Shown here: in pieces, positions 46,995 to 55,340 of the stretch
Position numbering within the stretch: the first letter of the stretch is position 1
How the letters are laid out: each line of letters starts with the position of its first letter
From: a virus
Strand: one strand, 5' to 3'
Virus record (IMG/VR): IMGVR_UViG_3300027759_000045
Coordinates: 1-64,000 of that record
Length of the DNA: 64,000 nucleotides
Notes under the pieces: generated by a model
Told to the model about the DNA's origin: nothing
Database searches by the model: none
The model's input: only the letters and a program-made list of their open reading frames with translations
Made by a program: the position numbers and the translations under genes

Positions 46995-47620
46995 TGCACA
47001 TACAACTAGGCCAACGTCACATACACATAGTGCCACAACAGCCAGGCCATTTAAGTGGCATGTATGATAATGTGTTTTGGGAAGTTGAACTAGTTGATGC
47101 TCCTGATTGTTCGAATGAATTACTTCGCACAGACATCTGGGTTGATAATACAACATCAGCTATCGGCCACCAACGAAAACAGTGTCACGCAGATTGCAAG
47201 TCAGATATGTTGAAAGAAATATTACAGGTGCCTAGCCAACAACGTGCAGAATTTCTTGGTGCTGCTGCTCAGGCAGATACGGATACAGGCAAGGCTTATT
47301 TTAGAAAGCTCTGGCACAGAGATCTTGATTCCTATGTCAATTCCACTCGTACCGTAACTGTTATAAATCATGATGCTCCGGGATTTGCAATGGGTACTCA
47401 TTGTGACAACAATCATATTATTCTACAGATGATTGTTAATTTAACTGACAACGATACTGGAACCGAACTGTTTGATATCATTTCACCAGACCCCTACTAC
47501 ACAATGACCGGACAACGTAACAAAGGCATTATGTTTCTCAACGGTGCAGGCACACTGCACAATATACGCAATATAAATAAAGACAGGTACACATTATACT
47601 CGGCTGTAATGATTGGATAA
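46994..47620 (+). CDS. 2OG/Fe(II) oxygenase-like protein
   Basis: 208 residues. FAMGTHCDNN (HxD), TLHNI (distal His) and DRYTLYSAVMIG (Arg) fit the double-stranded beta-helix oxygenase fold. It is related in type to the protein at 37705 but not close in sequence. It overlaps the holin stop by 1 nt. Substrate unknown. Confidence 0.6.
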   Translation: MHIQLGQRHIHIVPQQPGHLSGMYDNVFWEVELVDAPDCSNELLRTDIWVDNTTSAIGHQRKQCHADCKSDMLKEILQVPSQQRAEFLGAAAQADTDTGKAYFRKLWHRDLDSYVNSTRTVTVINHDAPGFAMGTHCDNNHIILQMIVNLTDNDTGTELFDIISPDPYYTMTGQRNKGIMFLNGAGTLHNIRNINKDRYTLYSAVMIG

Positions 47621-47637
47621 AATAAAGGAAAAACAAA

Positions 47638-47850
47638 ATGAAAAAAATCGTATTAGCATTAGCATTGGCCCTAGGTAGTCAATTTGCAGTGGCCGAAGAA
47701 CCAAAAGAAAAAACACGAGTTTGTGTTGATGTCAAAGACAAAGAAGGCCGGGATGTAATTGATCCAAAAACCAAAAAAGTCAAACAAAACTGCAAAGAAG
47801 TCAAAGTACACAAGAAGCTAGAAGGACATGAAGTTCCTGTTAAGAAGTAA
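47638..47850 (+). CDS. Small secreted basic protein
   Basis: 70 residues. MKKIVLALALALGSQFAVAE is a signal peptide cut after AVA. The mature part (EEPKEKTRVCVDVKDKEGRD, VKQNCKEVKVHKK) is Lys-rich with two Cys that may bridge. Periplasmic function unknown. It is followed by a terminator that overlaps the DnaJ promoter. Confidence 0.65.
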   Translation: MKKIVLALALALGSQFAVAEEPKEKTRVCVDVKDKEGRDVIDPKTKKVKQNCKEVKVHKKLEGHEVPVKK

Positions 47851-47879
47851 TTGACCCGACCCAATAAGTCCTGTATAAT
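47851..47879 (+). promoter_or_regulatory. Sigma70-type promoter (TTGACC-17-TATAAT) inside a terminator
   Basis: TTGACC 47851-47856 directly after the TAA stop; TATAAT 47874-47879 lies within the terminator hairpin. An AGGAC site precedes the DnaJ ATG at 47901. Confidence 0.8.
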
Positions 47880-47899
47880 TAACTGTACAGGACTTTTTT
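47866..47899 (+). terminator. Rho-independent terminator overlapping the dnaJ promoter
   Basis: AAGTCCTGTA (47866-47875) pairs with TACAGGACTT (47886-47895), 10-bp stem, 10-nt loop, then TTTT. It ends the small secreted-protein transcript. Confidence 0.75.
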
Positions 47900-47900
47900 C

Positions 47901-48677
47901 ATGATAGATTACTATTCAACGTTGGGTGTGAGCCGGACTGCCACACAAGATGAAATCAAACGGGCTTTTCGTAAGTTGGCCAGCCAGCATCATCCAGACA
48001 AAGGCGGAGACACTGCTAAGTTCCAAGAAATACAAGCTGCCTATGATACCTTAGGTGACAGTGCCAAACGACAACAGTACGACAACCCAAGGCCGCAGTT
48101 TAACAACTTTAACCAGCCAGGCGGACAACAGTTTGATTTTGACACAATCTTTAATGTATTTGGTGCAAAATTTGGGCATCAACAAAGACAGCAACCAGCA
48201 GTTAGTCGTGCAAACTTAACTATTACGTTGGCAGATGTGGCAACAGGTGGCAAACGTACAATCGGCATTGGCGCATCCACAGTAGAAATAGAAATTCCCA
48301 TGGGTATCAACGATGGTGACAGTGTTCAGTACCGGGGCATTGGACCACACGGAAGTGATCTTGTGATAACTTTTAGAATTGCACCCAGTCCAACATGGGG
48401 CCGACAAGGATCAAACTTGTTAACCGAACATGAAGTAAACATTTGGGATCTTATACTAGGCAGTGAAACCACAGTTAAAGACCTGCTCGGCAACGAAATA
48501 ACTATCGTTGTGCCAAAAGACACACAGCCCGGTGCCAAGCTACGCTTACGTGGCAGAGGATTGCCCGGGCGAACCGGGCCTGGGGATATGATTGTGCAAA
48601 TACAAGCAGTCATTCCCAAAGACATACCACAGGATCTGTTGGACATGATACAACAAAAACGAACAAGTATCACTTGA
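47901..48677 (+). CDS. dnaJ: DnaJ/CbpA-like co-chaperone
   Basis: 258 residues. J domain 1-60 with HPD at 31-33 ([13 protein letters not shown]). The middle is Phe/Gly/Asn-rich, and the C-terminal substrate-binding domains carry [20 protein letters not shown] and [20 protein letters not shown]. No zinc-finger CxxCxGxG repeats, so it is CbpA/type II-like. It would recruit host DnaK. The stop overlaps the next promoter. T4-like phages seldom carry it. Confidence 0.9.
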   Translation: MIDYYSTLGVSRTATQDEIKRAFRKLASQHHPDKGGDTAKFQEIQAAYDTLGDSAKRQQYDNPRPQFNNFNQPGGQQFDFDTIFNVFGAKFGHQQRQQPAVSRANLTITLADVATGGKRTIGIGASTVEIEIPMGINDGDSVQYRGIGPHGSDLVITFRIAPSPTWGRQGSNLLTEHEVNIWDLILGSETTVKDLLGNEITIVVPKDTQPGAKLRLRGRGLPGRTGPGDMIVQIQAVIPKDIPQDLLDMIQQKRTSIT

Positions 48678-48702
48678 TATATAAAACAAATTGCTGTATA
48701 AT
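48674..48702 (+). promoter_or_regulatory. Sigma70-type promoter (TTGATA-17-TATAAT)
   Basis: TTGATA 48674-48679 overlaps the DnaJ stop; TATAAT 48697-48702, spacer 17. The leader has AAAAGGAACC before the ClpA ATG. Confidence 0.8.
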
Positions 48703-48731
48703 AATATATACACGAACTATAAAAGGAACCG

Positions 48732-51020
48732 ATGCAAAATAATCCTGAAATTGAAAAAATTGTCAACAATGCTGTGGCCATTGCAAAAGCTCACAATCAT
48801 GCTTATGTGATAACCGAACATGTACTGATGGCAATGATTCAACACGCACCATTTCGAGCATTGTTGGTGAAATATGGCACAGCCGTTGAACAGTTCGAAG
48901 GCGAACTAAGTGCATATATTCTAGCGCAGGTTAGTTTAATAACCAGCAAAGAAGATGTTACACCTCGCAAAACCAATGGCCTTGAGCGCATGTTTAATCG
49001 TGCGCTGACACAGGTACTGTTTACCGGACGCAGATCAATCACATTGCTGGATCTGTACCTGGCCATGATGGCAGAAAATAACAGCCATGCACATTACTTT
49101 TTGTTGAAGTATGGCGTTCACAAAACTGAATTTGCTGAGTTCTATCAGAAAAATCATGCCTCTGCCTCTAAAGAGTTGAGCAATGAAACTGCAAACGAAA
49201 TCCTGGATCAACACTGTACAAATCTAAGCAAACGAGCTGCCGACGGACAATTAGAACCCATGATCGGCCGGGCCGCAGAACTGGAAGAAATGATCACTGT
49301 GTTGGCTCGCAAGTTCAAGGCCAACGTGCTGATGGTGGGCGATCCTGGTGTGGGCAAAACTGCCATCATTGACGGACTAGCACAGGAGATCAACGCTGGC
49401 CGTGTTCCAGAGTTTCTTAAAGGTTCTGAAGTTTGGGGATTAGAGATTGGTTCGCTGTTGGCTGGCAGCAAATACCGTGGTGAGTTTGAAGAAAAGTTCA
49501 AAGACGTTATCTCTGCACTGGAAACTAAAAAGAACTGTGTGCTGTTTATCGACGAAGCGCACACCATGATGGGCGCAGGAACTTCGGGATCAAGCAGTTT
49601 AGACTTTGCCAACATGATCAAACCAGCAATTACCAAGGGCAACATCAAGGTAATTGCGAGTACCACATGGGAAGAATACTACGAGAGCTTTGAAAAAGAT
49701 CGTGCGCTGATGCGCAGATTCCACAGAGTCAATATTGGTGAGCCTGATTCAGCCACCACAGAGCAAATTCTAATTGGCATTAGCCCGCGTCTAGAAACAT
49801 TCCACAATGTACTGATTGACACAGAAGCAATGACAGCGGCTGTGGAATTGAGTGGACGCTACATTCATGATCGTAAGAATCCTGACAAGTCAATCGACCT
49901 GTTGGATGGCGCCTGTGCTGGAGAGCGTGTGAAAGACCTGGGCACAGTTACCATCAACCGTGACATGATCATGGCGCAACTCAGTCGTGTTACCGGAGTT
50001 CCTTTAGATAGATTGCAAAACGAACGCAGTACCAAGGTTACCGAGCTGGAAGGTAACATCAAGCAGTTCTTATACGGGCAAGACCAAGCCATTGACACTG
50101 TGCTAGAACGTATCTACATCAACTTCTCCGGCATTGGCAATGCTAAAAAGCCTGTGGCCAGTTTCTTGTTCCTGGGTCCAACCGGCACAGGTAAAACAGA
50201 ACTGGCCAAACTGCTGTCGCAAAATCTAGACATGCACCTGTTGAAATATGACATGAGTGAGTTCCAAGAGAAGCACAGCATTGCCAGTTTGATTGGTGCC
50301 CCTCCTGGATACGTGGGCTTTGATGACGGCAACGTGGGCGGCGGCAAGTTGATCAGCGACATTTCCAAGCACCCGTTCAGTATCCTGTTGTTTGACGAAA
50401 TTGAAAAGGCACACCCAGATGTGGTCAACATCATGTTGCAGATGCTGGATGAAGCCCGGATCACTGGCAGCAGTGGCAAGTCAGTGGATGTCAAGAACTG
50501 TATCATTATTATGACCAGTAACCTAGGTGCCAGAGACAATGAAAACAACAACATCGGCTTTGGTCAGTCGTTAGAAAAGACCGGCGAAGAAGACCGTGCT
50601 ATGAAAGAGTTCTTCAAGCCGGAACTGCGCAATCGCATTGACAAGGTGTGCAAATTCAACAAGTTAGACAAGCTAGCCATCAAGAAGATTGTGGTCAAGT
50701 TCACAGCAGAGTTACAAGAAACACTGTTGAACAAGAACATTCGTCTTACATTTGCTGAAGATGTGATCGACATGCTGGCAGACAAAGGCTACGATCCCAA
50801 GATGGGTGCTCGTCCATTGGGTCGCAAGATTGACGAACTGATCCGTGTACCACTTAGTAAGCGTATCTTGTTTGATCAAATTGCTGACTGTGCAATTCAT
50901 GCCAGTATGGTCAATGATACAGTGGAATTCACAACCACATCATTGCTGACTGTGCCTGGCCCAGGCGTCAACGACGAAGGATACATTGTAATTGATCAAT
51001 TTACACCCAACATTCAATAA
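48732..51020 (+). CDS. clpA: ClpA-like AAA+ unfoldase
   Basis: 762 residues with two AAA+ modules. Walker A1 is GDPGVGKT (203-210) and A2 GPTGTGKT (482-489). An N-domain (residues 1-140) is present. ELRNRIDKVC is the sensor/arginine region, and NNIGFGQ includes an IGF tripeptide at the place of the ClpP-binding loop (IGL in E. coli ClpA). This suggests use with host ClpP. Length equals cellular ClpA. Together with DnaJ it forms a promoter-separated chaperone pair. Target proteins unknown. Confidence 0.9.
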   Translation: MQNNPEIEKIVNNAVAIAKAHNHAYVITEHVLMAMIQHAPFRALLVKYGTAVEQFEGELSAYILAQVSLITSKEDVTPRKTNGLERMFNRALTQVLFTGRRSITLLDLYLAMMAENNSHAHYFLLKYGVHKTEFAEFYQKNHASASKELSNETANEILDQHCTNLSKRAADGQLEPMIGRAAELEEMITVLARKFKANVLMVGDPGVGKTAIIDGLAQEINAGRVPEFLKGSEVWGLEIGSLLAGSKYRGEFEEKFKDVISALETKKNCVLFIDEAHTMMGAGTSGSSSLDFANMIKPAITKGNIKVIASTTWEEYYESFEKDRALMRRFHRVNIGEPDSATTEQILIGISPRLETFHNVLIDTEAMTAAVELSGRYIHDRKNPDKSIDLLDGACAGERVKDLGTVTINRDMIMAQLSRVTGVPLDRLQNERSTKVTELEGNIKQFLYGQDQAIDTVLERIYINFSGIGNAKKPVASFLFLGPTGTGKTELAKLLSQNLDMHLLKYDMSEFQEKHSIASLIGAPPGYVGFDDGNVGGGKLISDISKHPFSILLFDEIEKAHPDVVNIMLQMLDEARITGSSGKSVDVKNCIIIMTSNLGARDNENNNIGFGQSLEKTGEEDRAMKEFFKPELRNRIDKVCKFNKLDKLAIKKIVVKFTAELQETLLNKNIRLTFAEDVIDMLADKGYDPKMGARPLGRKIDELIRVPLSKRILFDQIADCAIHASMVNDTVEFTTTSLLTVPGPGVNDEGYIVIDQFTPNIQ

Positions 51021-51666
51021 TGTCAGTAAAGATCGGTTGTTTTACGATCAATACCGATACTGCATGACAGGTGAACTGCGTGAAGCAGGTTGTATGCGCA
51101 AACTTGATCATGCCGCAATTGATCATGTTGTGTCAGTGCGCAAAGAATGGACAGGTCGATTACATGATTACTATTCTTCAAATCGTGCTATCACAGATGA
51201 TGTAGTAAAAAATTTACACAACATGTGTGACGTGTTGATCAATACTAAACGGCAGCATAAATTAATAATAGAGCATGGCCAAATACGTGTGTACGCCAAT
51301 GAGCCCGAACTGTTCACAGAGATAATTGATCATGTACCAGGCCTTAAATATCCAGCATACACACAGGCTGTGATTGATCGCCCCAGAGACTCTATTCGTC
51401 TTAAAGAATCTGCATACTCACATCGCACATACCTGCGATCAGTTGTGGTAAACGATCAACAAAAACGATCAATTGGTCAACTACTAAGGAATCAAGAAGG
51501 TATCAGATTAAGTCCTGGATTAAAGTCCTGGGCATCAACTATCAGCTGGCGCGGCTGGACTGAATCGTATTACTTTGTGGATCACACGGATACAGGCTGG
51601 ATGACCATGTTGAGTTTGGTATATCCTGGCCTGATAAAAAACACAATTCAAATCATAAAAGCATAA
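50992..51666 (+). CDS. Conserved phage protein, possibly structural
   Basis: 224 residues if started at TTG 50992, overlapping the ClpA end by 29 nt; ATG 51064 is the next in-frame Met but would cut into the conserved FYDQYRYCMTGELREAGCMR region. DHAAIDHVVSVRKEW and LSPGLKSWASTISWRGWTES are conserved-looking in T4-like phages. No function assigned. Confidence 0.55.
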   Translation: MINLHPTFNNVSKDRLFYDQYRYCMTGELREAGCMRKLDHAAIDHVVSVRKEWTGRLHDYYSSNRAITDDVVKNLHNMCDVLINTKRQHKLIIEHGQIRVYANEPELFTEIIDHVPGLKYPAYTQAVIDRPRDSIRLKESAYSHRTYLRSVVVNDQQKRSIGQLLRNQEGIRLSPGLKSWASTISWRGWTESYYFVDHTDTGWMTMLSLVYPGLIKNTIQIIKA

Positions 51667-51676
51667 GTAATACACT

Positions 51677-51841
51677 ATGGCAAAAATACACGAAGAAATA
51701 GTTGTGATCAAACTATCAAAATTGGTCCGAGATACAGATGCTGGCACCGAAATTGCCACAGCTGACATTGTTACAGCCCTACAAAGCGTGGCAGAAGAAC
51801 TGGCTGGCACAGGTGTTGTGGTAGAAGCGGAACGAGCATAA
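51677..51841 (+). CDS. Small hypothetical protein, 54 aa
   Basis: 54 residues (MAKIHEEIVVIKLSKLVRDT, TALQSVAEELAGTGVVVEAE). Acidic with probable helix-strand layout. Located between virion-type genes with a 1-nt gap to the next ATG. Unknown. Confidence 0.6.
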   Translation: MAKIHEEIVVIKLSKLVRDTDAGTEIATADIVTALQSVAEELAGTGVVVEAERA

Positions 51842-51842
51842 C

Positions 51843-52226
51843 ATGACTATCACAACGTTGACATTACTAAGCGACCTAGTGACCGGCACACCCAGCGGCA
51901 ACTACGATGGTAGCACTGTTGACTTTGAAAGCGATCCTGTTAAAGCAGTGGGCTACTATCAAGGGCAAGGCAGTTTAGAAACTGTGTTTATCACTGTGGA
52001 AAACTTTCCGGGTAAAATAACCCTGCAAGCCACACTGGATTTTGATCCTGCTGATGCCAACTGGTTTACAGTGTTTGAATATGGTGATGGATCTACGCCT
52101 GCAACTGACTTTAGATATCCGGTTAATTTGACCGGTAATTTTTCCTGGTTAAAAGCAGTGGTAACCAGCTTTGAAGAATACGAAAGCGGACTGGCTTACA
52201 TCAACAGTGTGACAGTTTCGTACTAA
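51843..52226 (+). CDS. Beta-sandwich structural protein, 127 aa
   Basis: 127 residues, beta-rich (ETVFITVENFPGKITLQATL, FDPADANWFTVFEYGDG), resembling a discoidin-like or tail accessory domain. Such single-domain proteins occur among phage appendage genes. Function inferred only. Confidence 0.6.
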   Translation: MTITTLTLLSDLVTGTPSGNYDGSTVDFESDPVKAVGYYQGQGSLETVFITVENFPGKITLQATLDFDPADANWFTVFEYGDGSTPATDFRYPVNLTGNFSWLKAVVTSFEEYESGLAYINSVTVSY

Positions 52227-52235
52227 GGAATAATT

Positions 52236-52670
52236 ATGGATAAAATAACAGTCTCTTTTGACCTCACCTCCTCTGACTATGCCGCCGTGCTGGGATTTGA
52301 AGTGTTGCTTGATGATGTTTTGCTACTTTCAATTGATCACGTGACAGAACCAATGCCTGTGAGTTTAGAAATTCTCGATGATGAAACTGAGCACGAGTTT
52401 AAGTTTGTAATGAAAAACAAAACTCCGGAGCACACAGTTGTAGATGACAATGGTAATATTACCAAAGACGCAATGTTGTCCATTGCTAACGTAGCATTTG
52501 ATGACATTGAACTGGGTCAGGTGTTTGTTGACCAAAGTGTGTACCATCACAGTTTTAACGGATCACAAGCACCTATCGAAGACAAATTCTTTGGAGATAT
52601 GGGCTGTAATGGTCATGTTAGTTTACCGTTTACAACACCAATTTACCTGTGGTTGCTAGAAAACATGTAA
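52236..52670 (+). CDS. Beta-sandwich protein, carbohydrate-binding-like
   Basis: 144 residues. Repeated beta strands (ITVSFDLTSSDYAAVLGFEV, LEILDDETEHEFKFVMKNKT) and an Asp/Glu-rich layout recall Ca-binding CBM-like sandwiches. Unassigned; a glycan-contact role would fit. AAGGAATAATT upstream. Confidence 0.5.
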   Translation: MDKITVSFDLTSSDYAAVLGFEVLLDDVLLLSIDHVTEPMPVSLEILDDETEHEFKFVMKNKTPEHTVVDDNGNITKDAMLSIANVAFDDIELGQVFVDQSVYHHSFNGSQAPIEDKFFGDMGCNGHVSLPFTTPIYLWLLENM

Positions 52671-52673
52671 GCA

Positions 52674-52679
52674 TAAATA
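52674..52679 (+). promoter_or_regulatory. Late promoter-like TAAATA box, 7 nt from ATG
   Basis: ATAAATA just after the preceding stop, 7 nt from the ATG at 52687, with no ribosome site between. Confidence 0.4.
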
Positions 52680-52686
52680 TGCTATA

Positions 52687-53442
52687 ATGAATTATCTAGT
52701 AATTTACCCAGGACGTTTTCACCCATTCCACAAAGGTCACAAGGCCAGTTATGATTGGCTGAACAAACAGTTTAGCAACGACAGTGTTTTTATTGCCACC
52801 AGTGGTGTACAAGCACCTGTTACAAGTCCGTTCAGTTATTCCGACAAAGTAATGATGATGACCAAACTGGGCATTCCTGCTGGTCGCATTGTCAACGTAA
52901 AAAATCCATATCAAGCTGTTGAAATTACCAGTGCTGTTCCCGATGAAGAAAAGGCCAACACAGTATTGGTGTTTGCTGTGAGTGCTAAAGATGCAGAACG
53001 TTTTAATTTTGCTCCTAAAAAAGATGGCACCCCTGGGTATCTACAACCATTGCCTAAAAATAAAAAGTCAATAAAGCCCATGACCAAACATGGCTACGTT
53101 GTGATCACTCCCACTATCAACTTTCGAGTAAATGGCGTAGATGCCAACTCTGCATCCGAAATACGCAAAATGTATCTCAAAGGCAACGACCGTGACAAAG
53201 ATCAAGTGATTGCTGATTTATATGGTCAACCAGATTTGGCAATTCGCGCAGTGTTTGATAAGAAATTGGGCATTTCGGAACAGGCCCAAAACTATATTCG
53301 CGAAGCCAGGCAATTTGGCAATGTCAAGGTTGTGGAATGGCTGGAGAATGTGTTACAATTAGAAAAACAAGTAAACAGCGTCCACGCTGATTTCGCACAC
53401 ATCAACCCTGATTACATAGACGAAAAAACATATAATCGATAA
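52687..53442 (+). CDS. NMNAT-like nucleotidyltransferase
   Basis: 251 residues. YPGRFHPFHKGH (7-18; HKGH 15-18) is the HxGH motif, ANSASEIRKMYL is the ISSTxxR-like second motif, both of NMN adenylyltransferase type (NAD synthesis). A roughly 80-residue C-terminal extension (from about 170) is unassigned. NAD metabolism genes are known in large phages, but substrate is unproved. Confidence 0.7.
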   Translation: MNYLVIYPGRFHPFHKGHKASYDWLNKQFSNDSVFIATSGVQAPVTSPFSYSDKVMMMTKLGIPAGRIVNVKNPYQAVEITSAVPDEEKANTVLVFAVSAKDAERFNFAPKKDGTPGYLQPLPKNKKSIKPMTKHGYVVITPTINFRVNGVDANSASEIRKMYLKGNDRDKDQVIADLYGQPDLAIRAVFDKKLGISEQAQNYIREARQFGNVKVVEWLENVLQLEKQVNSVHADFAHINPDYIDEKTYNR

Positions 53443-53459
53443 TACTTGGAGTACGGAGT

Positions 53460-54314
53460 ATGAAGATAGCAGTAGCCAGTGACGTCCACCTAGAATTCGG
53501 TGACTTAGACCTAACCAACAACAACAACGCAGAAGTATTAATTCTGTCTGGAGATATTCTTGTGGCCAAGGATATCACACAACGTGACCCCAACGGAATT
53601 ATGGGACCAGAATACCGCAGTAATCGTTATCACGATTTTATGCAAAGATGTTCTGCACAGTTTCCACATGTGATTTACATCATGGGCAATCACGAGCATT
53701 ACAACGGCAACTTTGCCACTACAGAAACGCACTTAAAGAATGTGCTTGGGTACTTGCCCAACGTGTATCTGTTGGAAAAAGAAATTAAGGTCATTGACAA
53801 TATCACGTTTATTGGCGGCACACTGTGGACAGACATGAACAACGGTGATGGAATAACGCTGTATCACATGAAGAGTATGATGAATGACTTCCGTTGTGTT
53901 GCCAACAGCACAGCCCCGGTACACTTTAAAACACAACAAGGCGAATTCAAAACTCGTGTTGGCAAATTTAGTCCCGAAGATGCCATGGAAGAACATGTAA
54001 AATTCCGAGGCTATATTCAACAAATCATCGAAGGCAACCCAGCCCAAAAGTTTGTGGTTTGTGGGCATCACAGTCCCAGCAAATTGAGCACACATCCACG
54101 CTATGCAGATGATGTGATCATGAACGGTGGCTACAGTAGTGATATGAATGATTATATCCTGGATCATCCGCAAATTAAACTGTGGACACACGGGCATACA
54201 CATCACCCATTTGATTACCGGATTGGTTCTACACGTATCGTGTGTAACCCACGTGGGTATGTTGGCTACGAAGATCGTGCTGACGAATTTGAATTAATCA
54301 CCGTAGAAATTTAA
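53460..54314 (+). CDS. Calcineurin-like metallophosphoesterase
   Basis: 284 residues with all five metal motifs: DVHLE (8-12), GDI, MGNHEHY, VCGHHSP and THGHTHH. Such phage enzymes hydrolyse phosphodiesters or phosphomonoesters. Substrate unknown. TTGGAGTACGGAGT supplies the ribosome site. Confidence 0.85.
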   Translation: MKIAVASDVHLEFGDLDLTNNNNAEVLILSGDILVAKDITQRDPNGIMGPEYRSNRYHDFMQRCSAQFPHVIYIMGNHEHYNGNFATTETHLKNVLGYLPNVYLLEKEIKVIDNITFIGGTLWTDMNNGDGITLYHMKSMMNDFRCVANSTAPVHFKTQQGEFKTRVGKFSPEDAMEEHVKFRGYIQQIIEGNPAQKFVVCGHHSPSKLSTHPRYADDVIMNGGYSSDMNDYILDHPQIKLWTHGHTHHPFDYRIGSTRIVCNPRGYVGYEDRADEFELITVEI

Positions 54315-54334
54315 CCTGGGTAGGCAACTGGTAG

Positions 54335-54340
54335 TAAATA
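54335..54340 (+). promoter_or_regulatory. Late promoter-like TAAATA box
   Basis: AGTAAATA 24 nt before the glycosyltransferase ATG, with TTTAAGGA between. Confidence 0.5.
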
Positions 54341-54364
54341 TCTGACTAACTTTTTAAGGAAAAC

Positions 54365-55267
54365 ATGGCTGAAGAACAAAACGTAACAGGCAAAATGCCA
54401 GATGTTGTGCCCACAACAGAAATTCCATCAACACCACAACAGGTGGGTGGGCAACAACAGATACAAGTAAACATTGATTACTTAAAAACCACAAGAGTTC
54501 ACATTTGTATGCCATGTTACGGCGGTATGTTGACTGAGTCAACATTTATGAGCTACATCAAATGGTCAAACACAGCCCGCCAACTAGGCATTGACTGGAC
54601 CATGGAAACACTCACAAACGAAAGTTTGATCAGTCGTGCTCGCAACACCATGGTGGCCAAGTTTTTGGCCAACCCTGACTCAACACACTTGATGTTTGTA
54701 GATGCTGATATTGGCTGGGAGCCATGGCACCTGTTGGTCATGTTGAACCGTGACGTGGACGTTATTGGCGGATTGTACCCAATGAAAAGCCTGCCAATCA
54801 AGTGGTGTGTGAATGGATTTGATGGTGCCGAAGAAGGTGCAGATGGCCTGCAAGAAGTTAGTAAAACAGGCACAGGTTTCTTCTTGGTCAAGCGGCATGT
54901 GTTTGACAAGTTAAATGCACACCCTGCAACCAAGCCGTTTATCAACGACATTGGCTTGCCAGTGGAACTTAATCCCTATATGAAAACCTACTTTGACACA
55001 GCAGTGCGTGAAAATCGCTACTATTCAGAAGACTGGACATTCTGTGAAAACTGGCGTGACCTAGGTGGTCGTGTCTGGGTTGACAAACGTGTGTTACTAC
55101 GTCACACTGGCACATACACATTTGCACATGAAACACAAGAGAAACTGATCACTGATGTTACACCAATGGTTGAAGCACGACAAGTTGCCGCTAGAGCCGC
55201 TGCCGTGCCTGCGCCAGCTGAAACCAAAGTGTTGGCATCAAACAAAAAAGCCAGCAAAAAGAAATAA
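54365..55267 (+). CDS. GT-A-fold glycosyltransferase-like protein
   Basis: 300 residues. RVHICMPCYGGMLTESTFMS opens the nucleotide-sugar domain, and LMFVDADIGWEP is the DxD metal site. SKTGTGFFLVKRHVFD and YYSEDWTFCENWRDLGGRVW (ED acidic motif) complete the GT2-like pattern. The C-terminus is Ala/Lys-rich. It may glycosylate host surface or phage structures. Preceded by a late box and followed by a terminator. Confidence 0.7.
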   Translation: MAEEQNVTGKMPDVVPTTEIPSTPQQVGGQQQIQVNIDYLKTTRVHICMPCYGGMLTESTFMSYIKWSNTARQLGIDWTMETLTNESLISRARNTMVAKFLANPDSTHLMFVDADIGWEPWHLLVMLNRDVDVIGGLYPMKSLPIKWCVNGFDGAEEGADGLQEVSKTGTGFFLVKRHVFDKLNAHPATKPFINDIGLPVELNPYMKTYFDTAVRENRYYSEDWTFCENWRDLGGRVWVDKRVLLRHTGTYTFAHETQEKLITDVTPMVEARQVAARAAAVPAPAETKVLASNKKASKKK

Positions 55268-55290
55268 ACTGCTAGTTTAATTCCGATTCC

Positions 55291-55317
55291 AAAAGCCACT
55301 TTGCCCAGTGGCTTTTT
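55291..55317 (+). terminator. Rho-independent terminator
   Basis: AAAAGCCACT (55291-55300) pairs with AGTGGCTTTT (55307-55316), 10-bp stem, 6-nt loop, T run. Confidence 0.9.
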
Positions 55318-55325
55318 CATTTGCG

Positions 55326-55332
55326 CTAAATA
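55326..55332 (+). promoter_or_regulatory. Late promoter-like box CTAAATA, 8 nt from ATG
   Basis: CTAAATA directly after the terminator; the ATG at 55341 follows after 8 nt with no ribosome site. Confidence 0.5.
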
Positions 55333-55340
55333 TTACAATC

